DNA of 5,059 bases, taken from DAOTVS01 sp034436375 (lineage in GTDB: Bacteria > Chloroflexota > Anaerolineae > SpSt-313). Every line of letters starts with the position of its first letter. The stretch's first letter is position 1. This document shows positions 1 through 5,059 of this stretch, in pieces. The stretch covers positions 1-5,059 of the forward strand of contig DAOTVS010000022.1 in the NCBI GenBank assembly GCA_034436375.1, read 5' to 3'. A program made the position numbers and the translations under genes. The notes beneath the pieces were generated by a model, which was not told where the DNA came from, did not search any database, and worked only from the letters and a program-made list of their open reading frames with translations.

Positions 1-3000
1 CGCCTGTCGCCCCTCTGGGGCGCAGCTACGGTCGCTCTGCTCACCCTTGTCGGTTCAATCCCCTTTTTCCAACCCTCCCTGACGCGCAGCGATGACAGCA
101 GTTACCATCTCTACCGTCTGCTCGAGCTGCATCACCTGCTGGCTCAGGGGACCCTTTTCTCGCGCTGGCTCCCGGACCTGGCGCAGGGTTACGGTTTCCC
201 CCTCTTCAACTTTTATCCACCGCTGGCCTACTATGTGGCCGAGGTTCCGCACCTCCTGGGGCTGAGCCTGACCCGTTCGCTCAATCTGACCTATATCCTG
301 GGCGCCATGCTGGCGGCGGTGTCGATGTACCTCCTGGTGCTCGACCTGAGCACCGAGGCCGGTGCGGCGCTCGCGGCGTTGGTCTATGCCTATGCCCCCT
401 CATTGCTCTATAACGCCATCTATCGCGGGGGCGTCTCCGAGGTGCTGGCCTGGGCCATGGCGCCGCTCATCCTGTGGTGCTTCCGGCGCCTGGTGCTGAC
501 CGGTCGGGCGCGCTGGTTCCTCGCGGCGAGCCTCTCCTATGCCGCCCTGCTCCTGACCCATTACCTCTCGGCGCTGCCGTTCACGCCCCTGCTGGCGCTG
601 TTCATTCTGGGCGTCTGGAATCTGGGGCGACCCGATCGGGCGGAACAAGCAAAGATCCAAAGCCAGACGGTTCGCCCGTTCTGGCGCTGGTGGACAAACT
701 GTGCGGGGCGCGGCCTGCTCCTGGCCCTGGCGGCGGGCCTACTGGGCATGGGCATCAGCGCCTTTATCACGGTGCCGGCCCTGCTGGAAAAGGGCTTTGT
801 GCACATCGAGATGGTTTTCCTGCCCCCGGGCCTCGATTTTCACAACCACTTTGTGTCGTGGCAGGAGCTGCTGGCCGGCCCGCACGCCGTCGATACGGCG
901 GTGGCTGCGCGCAGTTTCCCCCATGCCATTGGGCTGATCCAGGTGGGGGCAGGGCTGGTGGGGCTGCTGGCGGCCCTGACGGTGCGCAGGCCGGCCCGCG
1001 AGCGCGTTCTCTATCTGATCATGGCGGCCTCGGCCCTGGCGCTCGTCTTTATGACCGGGCGCGCCTCGCTGGGGCTCTGGGAGGGCATCAGCTTTCTCAA
1101 GTTTATCCAATTCCCCTGGCGGCTTTTGGCGCCCCTCTGCATGGTGCTGGCCTGGCTCGCGGGCGGGATCGGCCTGCTCTTGCCGCGCGGGCGCCGCTGG
1201 GCCTGGGTGGGGCCTGCGTTGGCAGCGGCCATGGCCCTGGGGCTTTTCCTCTACAATACCCCTCTGCTCTATCCGCGCTATGTACACGAGCGCCCGGCGA
1301 ACCCGACCCTCAGTGATATGCTGGTCGAGGAGCGCAAGACGGGCCTGCTGGGCACGACGACCATGGGCGATTATCTGCCGATCTGGGCGGGAGAGATGCC
1401 CTGGAACTCACCCCTGCCGGCCCTGTACGCCGCTGGGGAACCTGTTACCTGGCTCAACCGCAGCGCCTTGCCAGCCGGTGTGCGCGTCAACGGGGAACAC
1501 TATGGCGTCAACGACATGGAACTGTCGCTGGCCGGCGATGCCCCTTTCCCGGTGGTGATCCAGCAGTATTATTTCCCCGGCTGGCGCGCCGAGATCGACG
1601 GCCGGCCGGCGCCCATTGCCCCACAGGAGCGCACTGGGCTGATCACCGTTGCCATGCCAGCAGGTGCGCATACGCTGCGGGTCTATTTCGGCGAGACGCC
1701 CCTGCGCGCAACGAGCGATGGCCTTTCGCTTCTCTCCCTGGCCGGCCTGGCGGTCTTGACCTGGTGGGTGGCGAGGCGGCCGGGTACGGATACGATTGGC
1801 GAGAAGTGGCCCGGTATGGATACCTGGCCTGCGACCGGGCAGGGGGCTTGCCCGGCCTGGGGTTGGCTCTGCCTGCTGGCTGTGATGGCTGCCTATCTGG
1901 GCCTCAAGGCGGGGGTGATCGACCGGCGCGATAATGTGCTGCGCACTTCCAGCATCCACGGCGACGTGGTGCGTGGGTCGCAGCCGCTGCAGGTGAGCTT
2001 TGGCGGCAAGCTGCGCCTCTTGGGCTACAAGCTGCAGACGATGGAGGTGCCTGCCGGTGAAAAGGCCTCGTTCTCCCTCTACTGGCGGCTGCTCCAGCCG
2101 CCAGACAGGAACTATAGCGTCAGTGTGCAACTGATCGATAGCCAGGGGCGCACCTGGGCCAAGCAGGACAACTGGCAGCCCTCGGGCTTGCCCACATCGC
2201 AATGGGCAACGGATGAGTACCGCACCGATGGCCATGCCCTGACGGTGCCGCCCGGCACCCCGCCCGGAGAGTATCGCCTGCAGTTGACCGTCTATGACAC
2301 TCAGACGCTGCAGCCCCTCAGCCCGGACCCCGGCGGCGGCCTGCGCTTCACCCTGCCCGGCGTAACGGTCAAGGTCGTGCGCCCAGCCCAACCGCCCGAC
2401 CCGGCCAGCCTGGGGCTGGCGCGCATCATCGGCCGCCGGCTCAACGACGACATGGAGCTTCTGGGGGCCAGCATCGGGCCCGGCTCATATCGCCCGGGGC
2501 AGCGTGTGCATCTTGACCTCTTTTGGCGCGCCGTGCGGCGGCCCGGCGCCAACTATCGGGCGCAGGCGCTCCTGGTCGGGCCGGATGGCACTGTGTTGGT
2601 GCGCGACCTGGGGCCGTTGGCGGGGGCAGGCTACCCCACAACGGCCTGGCAGGCGGGGGAGATCATCCGCGGGCAATATGACCTGCTGCTGCCCGCAGAG
2701 ACGCCGGCCGGGACGAATGTGCTCAAGATCAGTCTTGCTGCGCCGGGGCAGCCGGCCGCCGAGGTGGTGGGCGAGGTGCCGGTCGAGGCCGTGGAGCGCC
2801 ACATGGAGGCGCCATCGCTGCAGCACCCGGTGGGGGCCGTTTTCGGCGACTGCATCGCCCTGCTCGGCTATGACCTGGATGCGCAGAGCGCCGCGCCCGG
2901 GGCCACGCTGCACCTGCGTCTCTATTGGCAGGGGCGGCAGAGCATGGAGCAGGAGTATACCGTCTTCACCCATCTGTTGGATGCGGAGGACCACGTGGTG

Positions 3001-3234
3001 GCGCAGCAGGATAGCGCGCCGGCGCAGGGGATGCGCCCCACCACCGGCTGGCTGCCGGGTGAGGTGATCAGCGACGAGTATACCCTCACCCTGCCGCCGG
3101 ATGCGGCGCCGGGCGAGTATCGCATCGAGGTGGGCCTCTACGAGCCCGGCTCGGGCGAGCGCCTGACGGCGAGTGACGCGGCGGGCCAGGTTATGGGAGA
3201 TCACCTTATCCTGGGCAGCGTGACCGTCCGCTAG
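1..3234 (+). CDS. GT-C-type membrane glycosyltransferase-like protein with three C-terminal beta-sandwich repeats (5' partial)
   Basis: The frame is open from the first base to the TAG at 3232-3234, giving 1077 codons; the start lies left of the window, and the GTG at 235 is an internal valine. Seen, numbering from base 1: a membrane segment at residues 6-23, then an acidic loop with D31-D32 and H36, then a G-Y-G-F-P-L-F-N-F-Y-P-P stretch at 63-74. About ten more hydrophobic segments follow to about 419, including the FPWR motif at 371-374. Next come a soluble part with YYFPGWR (523-529), two further membrane segments (about 574-595 and 619-636), and three related modules (about 660-793, 805-925, 943-1077). 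The acidic first loop and the membrane part match GT-C enzymes of the PTPS-related membrane group, which are expected to use lipid-linked sugars and act on the outer face of the membrane. Substrate and product cannot be read from the sequence. A structural or polymer-export role is the main alternative. Confidence 0.85.
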   Translation, partial: RLSPLWGAATVALLTLVGSIPFFQPSLTRSDDSSYHLYRLLELHHLLAQGTLFSRWLPDLAQGYGFPLFNFYPPLAYYVAEVPHLLGLSLTRSLNLTYILGAMLAAVSMYLLVLDLSTEAGAALAALVYAYAPSLLYNAIYRGGVSEVLAWAMAPLILWCFRRLVLTGRARWFLAASLSYAALLLTHYLSALPFTPLLALFILGVWNLGRPDRAEQAKIQSQTVRPFWRWWTNCAGRGLLLALAAGLLGMGISAFITVPALLEKGFVHIEMVFLPPGLDFHNHFVSWQELLAGPHAVDTAVAARSFPHAIGLIQVGAGLVGLLAALTVRRPARERVLYLIMAASALALVFMTGRASLGLWEGISFLKFIQFPWRLLAPLCMVLAWLAGGIGLLLPRGRRWAWVGPALAAAMALGLFLYNTPLLYPRYVHERPANPTLSDMLVEERKTGLLGTTTMGDYLPIWAGEMPWNSPLPALYAAGEPVTWLNRSALPAGVRVNGEHYGVNDMELSLAGDAPFPVVIQQYYFPGWRAEIDGRPAPIAPQERTGLITVAMPAGAHTLRVYFGETPLRATSDGLSLLSLAGLAVLTWWVARRPGTDTIGEKWPGMDTWPATGQGACPAWGWLCLLAVMAAYLGLKAGVIDRRDNVLRTSSIHGDVVRGSQPLQVSFGGKLRLLGYKLQTMEVPAGEKASFSLYWRLLQPPDRNYSVSVQLIDSQGRTWAKQDNWQPSGLPTSQWATDEYRTDGHALTVPPGTPPGEYRLQLTVYDTQTLQPLSPDPGGGLRFTLPGVTVKVVRPAQPPDPASLGLARIIGRRLNDDMELLGASIGPGSYRPGQRVHLDLFWRAVRRPGANYRAQALLVGPDGTVLVRDLGPLAGAGYPTTAWQAGEIIRGQYDLLLPAETPAGTNVLKISLAAPGQPAAEVVGEVPVEAVERHMEAPSLQHPVGAVFGDCIALLGYDLDAQSAAPGATLHLRLYWQGRQSMEQEYTVFTHLLDAEDHVVAQQDSAPAQGMRPTTGWLPGEVISDEYTLTLPPDAAPGEYRIEVGLYEPGSGERLTASDAAGQVMGDHLILGSVTVR
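1978..3231 (+). other. Three tandem beta-sandwich modules at the C-terminus of the membrane protein
   Basis: Three modules of roughly 120-135 residues share a plan. Each opens with a hydrophobic strand (LRLLGYKL, MELLGASI, IALLGYDL). A strand with an aromatic-tryptophan pair follows (FSLYWRLL, LDLFWRAV, LRLYWQGR). Then comes a P-T-x-x-W turn (LPTSQW, YPTTAW, RPTTGW), and a strand around P-P-G-E-Y-R near the end (kept in modules 1 and 3, degraded to PAGTNVLK in module 2). This is the look of extracellular Ig-like or carbohydrate-binding beta-sandwiches. They sit after the last membrane segment, so they probably lie outside the membrane. Module 2 is the most diverged. A glycan- or wall-binding role is an inference. 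Confidence 0.7.
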
Positions 3235-3313
3235 ACCTGCAACCATACCTGTCACTCGCAGCAGAAGTGAAGCAAGGTTCCTCTTGTGTTGGGAGGGCGA
3301 AGTCCCGTCCGAA

Positions 3314-3374
3314 CCGCCGTTCCGGCATGGCGAATCTGGCCTTGGAGCCAATCATTGTCATGTCGGAACGGCGG
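3314..3374. repeat. 16-bp inverted repeat with 29-base spacer
   Basis: CCGCCGTTCCGGCATG at 3314-3329 pairs with CATGTCGGAACGGCGG at 3359-3374, with one position that can form G-U. The 29-base spacer has its own short stem (TGGC...GCCA). No T-run follows, so this is not a standard intrinsic terminator. The flank GGCGAAGTCCCGTCCGAACC just upstream resembles dispersed repeats I recall from planctomycete and Chloroflexota genomes; that link is from memory and unverified. It could be a REP/MITE-like unit or a bidirectional RNA structure. Confidence 0.75.
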
Positions 3375-3407
3375 CTGCTCAGCAGCTTGGCCCCCCAGGA
3401 GGAGCGC

Positions 3408-3472
3408 CGCCACTAGCGCAGGCCGCAGCCTGTCGCGCCACTAGCGCAGGCCGCAGCCTGTCGCGCTGCTAG
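3408..3472. repeat. 28-bp tandem repeat, two exact copies plus a degenerate third
   Basis: The block 3408-3438 recurs exactly at 3436-3466, a 28-base period. A degraded third unit keeps CTAG at 3469-3472. Each full unit has a small stem GCAGGC-CGCA-GCCTGT (one G-U pair). The array is also enclosed by GCCGCC (3406-3411) and GGCGGC (3472-3477), which can pair with a following TAGC/GCTA segment into one longer hairpin. There are no unique spacers, so this is not a CRISPR array. Confidence 0.85.
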
Positions 3473-3612
3473 GCGGCCAGGGGCCGGCGCTCCGTGTGCA
3501 GTGTTCCCGGTAGGCGCTCGGCGTGTCCTGGCCCCGCTTAGCGCAGCATGTCGGCTTGAGCAAGGGGCGGCTCGGGGCCACAGAGGCCATTCGGATCGGA
3601 AAAGGCAGTTCC

Positions 3613-3630
3613 CCTTCGGCTTCGCTCAAC
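3613..3630 (-). repeat. Fragment resembling a widespread interspersed repeat
   Basis: CCTTCGGCTTCGCTCAAC reads on the minus strand as GTTGAGCGAAGCCGAAGG. In one frame this gives the peptide L-S-E-A-E-G, which often appears in spurious small-protein annotations across many bacteria because the DNA is a dispersed repeat. The match is from memory. Boundaries of the element cannot be set from one copy. Confidence 0.35.
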
Positions 3631-3718
3631 GTAGGCCCGCGGACTCGTGCCATGCCCAACCTCCGGGAGGTCCAGTGGCGTAAAGAGGGTGCCGCTAGTA
3701 CTACAACGATGGTTCTTA

Positions 3719-3727
3719 TGGTATAAT
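3719..3727 (+). promoter_or_regulatory. Extended -10 promoter for the transposase
   Basis: TGGTATAAT combines a perfect TATAAT (3722-3727) with an upstream TG in the extended -10 position. No good TTGACA-like box lies 16-18 bases upstream (that area reads TAGTACTACAA), as is often seen with extended -10 promoters. Transcription would be expected to start about 7-9 bases downstream, at or near A3735/A3736. Confidence 0.65.
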
Positions 3728-3752
3728 ATCCCCCAAGAGTAACTGGGGGGAT
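3728..3752 (+). promoter_or_regulatory. Hairpin overlapping the transposase ribosome binding site
   Basis: ATCCCCC (3728-3734) is the exact complement of GGGGGAT (3746-3752), with an 11-base loop. An alternative register pairs CCCCCA with TGGGGG (3744-3749). The right arm contains the G-rich ribosome binding site, so RNA carrying both arms should hide it. The left arm lies at or upstream of the predicted start of the element's own transcript. This suggests selective blocking of read-through transcripts, as known for IS10 and IS50; here it is an inference. Confidence 0.6.
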
Positions 3753-3755
3753 GGA
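3745..3755 (+). promoter_or_regulatory. Ribosome binding site deciding the transposase start
   Basis: GGGGGGATGGA lies just before the ATG at 3758. An in-frame TAA at 3740-3742 rules out any start further upstream, and the overlapping ATG at 3751 is in another frame that soon stops. This fixes 3758 as the start. Confidence 0.65.
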
Positions 3756-3757
3756 AC

Positions 3758-4984
3758 ATGAATCGAGCGGAATTCGAGCGCGTAGCGGAGACATTCGCCG
3801 GCTTTCATCGCGAGTTCGCACCGCTGTTTGGCCGTCCGGAAGCGGTTGACCGTGCTGAGCAGTACATACGTGGGCTGTTGGTGCAGCAGACGGACCGGCG
3901 CAACGCCGAGAACGTCTCCGAAGTTATCGAGGGTGCAACGCCACGCTCCTTGCAGCGGTTCTTGACAGAGTCGCCTTGGTCGAGTGAGCGCGTGATCGAC
4001 CGGCTGCAACGCTATATTGGCCAGAGGCTGGCGAGCCCAGAGGGCATCTTTGTCATCGACGGGTCGGAGTTTCCCAAGCAAGGCCAGAAATCGGTTGGGG
4101 TAGCACGGCAGTACTGTGGCCGACTGGGCAAGATTGCTAACTGCCAGGCCGGCGTCTTCCTGAGCTACGTCTCGGAGCGGGGGCATGCTTTGGTCGATGG
4201 CCGCTTGTACCTGCCGGAGGGATGGGCCGAGGACAGTGAGCGTCGTCAGGCAGCAGGCGTGCCGGAGGCTGTGAGGTATCAGAGCAAAGCCGATCTGGCC
4301 CTGGCCAGTCTGCGTCAGGCGCGCAAAGCGGGTCACCTGACGGGCCGGTGGGTGACCGCCGATGAAGACTATGGCAAAGTGCCGACGTTTCGGGACGCTC
4401 TGGATGCCGAGGACTGGCTGTACGTTCTGGAAGTGCCCTGCACAACGCCGGTGTTTACGCGGTTTGCCAAGACTGAAGTGCCGGCTTGGACAGGCAACGG
4501 ACGGAAGCCATCGCGACCACGTCTGGTAGACGGTGAGCCCAGTTCGCAGAGCGTTGAGGAGGTAGCTCAGGGCGTTGCGGCCGCTGATTGGCGCGTGCTG
4601 ACCGTCGCCGAAGGCGCCCAGGGGCCTCGCAGCTACCAGTTTGCCGCGCAACGGGTGTGGGAGAGCCGTGAGGAGTTGCCGGGACGCGCGTGCTGGCTTG
4701 TCCTGCGCCGTAACCTGGATGGGAGCGAACTCAAGTACTATCTCTCCAACGCGCCTGCCGACACCTTGCTGTCGCAGCTGGCTCACGTGGGCTCGATGCG
4801 TTGGTGCATCGAGACAGACCTCCAAACCACCAAGGGGGAAGCCGGCCTCGACGAGTATGAAGTTCGCAGTTGGCAAGGTTGGCATCATCATATGGTCCTG
4901 GCTATGCTAGCCGCAGCGTTCCTACTGACGCTGCAGCTGGACTGGGGGGAAAAAGATGCCCCAGATCACGCTGCCACAGGTTAG
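3758..4984 (+). CDS. IS701-family (IS4 superfamily) DDE transposase, probably frameshifted near its C-terminus
   Basis: This enzyme cuts and joins the ends of its own insertion sequence. Seen: a helical N-terminal region (about residues 1-90), then the first catalytic aspartate D101 in VIDGSEFPKQG, followed by the KSVGVARQYCGRLGK stretch typical of IS701 transposases. The second aspartate is D202 in TADEDYG and the glutamate is E352 in RWCIETDLQTTK. The last keeps the R-(3)-E-(6)-K spacing of the IS4 signature (R348, E352, K359), with glycine at 345 where tyrosine is usual. The GLDEYEVRSWQGWHHH block (363-378) also fits. All catalytic residues are intact. The frame ends after residue 408, and its last nine residues (DAPDHAATG) do not look like the family. 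The expected tail lies in the +1 frame from about 4956. Third-position A/T is more frequent than in the upstream gene, as expected for acquired DNA. Confidence 0.92.
   Translation: MNRAEFERVAETFAGFHREFAPLFGRPEAVDRAEQYIRGLLVQQTDRRNAENVSEVIEGATPRSLQRFLTESPWSSERVIDRLQRYIGQRLASPEGIFVIDGSEFPKQGQKSVGVARQYCGRLGKIANCQAGVFLSYVSERGHALVDGRLYLPEGWAEDSERRQAAGVPEAVRYQSKADLALASLRQARKAGHLTGRWVTADEDYGKVPTFRDALDAEDWLYVLEVPCTTPVFTRFAKTEVPAWTGNGRKPSRPRLVDGEPSSQSVEEVAQGVAAADWRVLTVAEGAQGPRSYQFAAQRVWESREELPGRACWLVLRRNLDGSELKYYLSNAPADTLLSQLAHVGSMRWCIETDLQTTKGEAGLDEYEVRSWQGWHHHMVLAMLAAAFLLTLQLDWGEKDAPDHAATG
4944..4955 (+). other. Homopolymer run GGGGGGAAAAAG at the frame break
   Basis: Six G followed by five A then G lies exactly where the transposase similarity moves from one frame to the next (codons 396-399). 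Such runs favour indel mutation, sequencing error and polymerase slippage. A one-base loss in DNA or RNA restores a continuous reading frame to the window edge. Confidence 0.6.
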
Positions 4985-5059
4985 CCGAGTATTGCGTGCT
5001 CTGCTCCCGCAGCGTGCCTGGACTGACGACGACCTGCTGGCCTGGCTTTCGGAAACACA
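4956..5059 (+). other. Out-of-frame C-terminal tail of the transposase (continues past window)
   Basis: The frame one base ahead of the transposase is open from the ATG at 4956 to the window end and reads MPQITLPQVSRVLRALLP, then QRAWTDDDLLAWLSET. An ITLPQV-x-R-x-LRALLP helix followed by an acidic, Trp/Leu-rich helix matches what I recall of the C-terminal end of IS701-family transposases (TLPEV-x-x-LL-x-x-xLP). Removing one base from the G6A5 run at 4944-4954 would join it as GEK-MPQITLP. It could instead be translated separately, since a G-rich run sits just upstream of the ATG. Confidence 0.65.

Larger units (their letters stand above)
3235..3698. other. Repeat-rich intergenic region without a convincing gene
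   Basis: No frame here looks coding. The short open frames in it run through the repeats, lack sensible ribosome binding sites and have low-complexity Arg/Pro/Gly-rich translations. The region contains the inverted repeat at 3314-3374, the CTAG tandem repeat at 3408-3472 and an interspersed-repeat-like fragment at 3613-3630. Small self-complementary spots include GCTGCTCAGCAGC (3374-3386) and ACCTCCGGGAGGT (3659-3671). No stem followed by a T-run is present after the TAG at 3234, so I cannot place an intrinsic terminator for the upstream gene. Confidence 0.7.
3699..5059 (+). mobile_element. Left part of an IS701-family insertion sequence (right end outside window)
   Basis: The identification rests on the transposase that starts at 3758. 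The left boundary is tentative. CTAG at 3695-3698 fits the 4-base YTAR target duplication I recall for IS701 elements, which would make the element begin TACTACAACG at 3699. No terminal inverted repeat can be confirmed because the right end is not present. Promoter, RBS-hiding hairpin and a single transposase gene packed into the first 60 bases are typical of an insertion sequence end. Confidence 0.6.

Noticed and set aside
235..237. GTG as the start of the membrane protein
   Set aside because: The same frame is open back to base 1 and encodes a first membrane segment, the acidic DD loop and the FNFYPP motif, so the gene begins left of the window.
474..1316. 280-codon plus-strand frame inside the glycosyltransferase
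   Set aside because: It is an overlapping frame with Gly/Ala/Pro-rich low-complexity translation, while the main frame has clear membrane segments and motifs.
1408..2391. 327-codon minus-strand frame inside the glycosyltransferase
   Set aside because: Antisense shadow rich in Arg, Gly and Gln, with no family features.
2485..3351. 288-codon minus-strand frame across the end of the glycosyltransferase
   Set aside because: It overlaps the third beta-sandwich module antisense and begins inside the repeat region; composition is that of a GC-driven shadow frame.
3314..3374. Intrinsic terminator of the upstream gene
   Set aside because: The spacer is long and no T-run follows either arm.
3284..3472. 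62-codon frame (starts MCWEGEVPSEPPFRHG)
   Set aside because: It is a read-through of the inverted and tandem repeats; such peptides recur as spurious annotations of dispersed repeats.
3408..3472. CRISPR array
   Set aside because: Units abut without unique spacers and there are only two full copies.
3751..3753. ATG overlapping the ribosome binding site as a start codon
   Set aside because: Its frame differs from the transposase and reaches a stop after about 30 codons.
3716..4891. 391-codon open frame on the minus strand opposite the transposase
   Set aside because: It is the antisense shadow of a well-supported DDE transposase in GC-rich DNA and shows no recognisable domain.

Overview
This is GC-rich bacterial DNA holding two same-strand protein genes separated by about 520 bases of repeat-rich non-coding sequence. 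The first gene is a very long GT-C-type membrane glycosyltransferase with repeated C-terminal beta-sandwich modules. Proteins of this make-up (membrane domain of the 'PTPS-related' type, YYFPGW beta domain, repeated LLGY...LYWR modules) are common in Chloroflexota such as Anaerolineae and Caldilineae. Base composition, the interspersed repeats and an IS701-like transposase fit such a genome. The taxonomic call is an inference from protein style, not from a marker gene.

Layout. Positions 1-3234: the glycosyltransferase, already open at the left edge, so its true start lies outside the window. Positions 3235-3698: no convincing gene. This stretch holds a 16-bp inverted repeat (3314-3374), a 28-bp tandem repeat carrying three CTAG sites spaced exactly 28 bases apart (3408-3472), and a fragment resembling a widespread bacterial interspersed repeat (3613-3630). 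Positions about 3699-5059: the left part of an insertion sequence. It has an extended -10 promoter (TGgTATAAT), a hairpin that buries the ribosome binding site, and an IS701-family (IS4 superfamily) DDE transposase from 3758. Its right end is beyond the window.

Two points deserve attention. (1) The predicted start of the transposase's own transcript falls just after the left arm of the RBS hairpin. Read-through transcripts from the upstream gene would therefore fold and hide the RBS, while the element's own transcript would not. (2) The transposase frame ends at 4984, but a family-like C-terminal tail continues in the +1 frame from a GGGGGGAAAAAG run at 4944-4955 to the window edge. This means a frameshift mutation, a sequencing error, or a recoding or slippage site.

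The two genes are probably unrelated in function: a resident cell-envelope or glycan gene, and a mobile element that landed in the repeat-rich gap behind it. I see no RNA genes, no CRISPR array and no convincing new defence or metabolic system.
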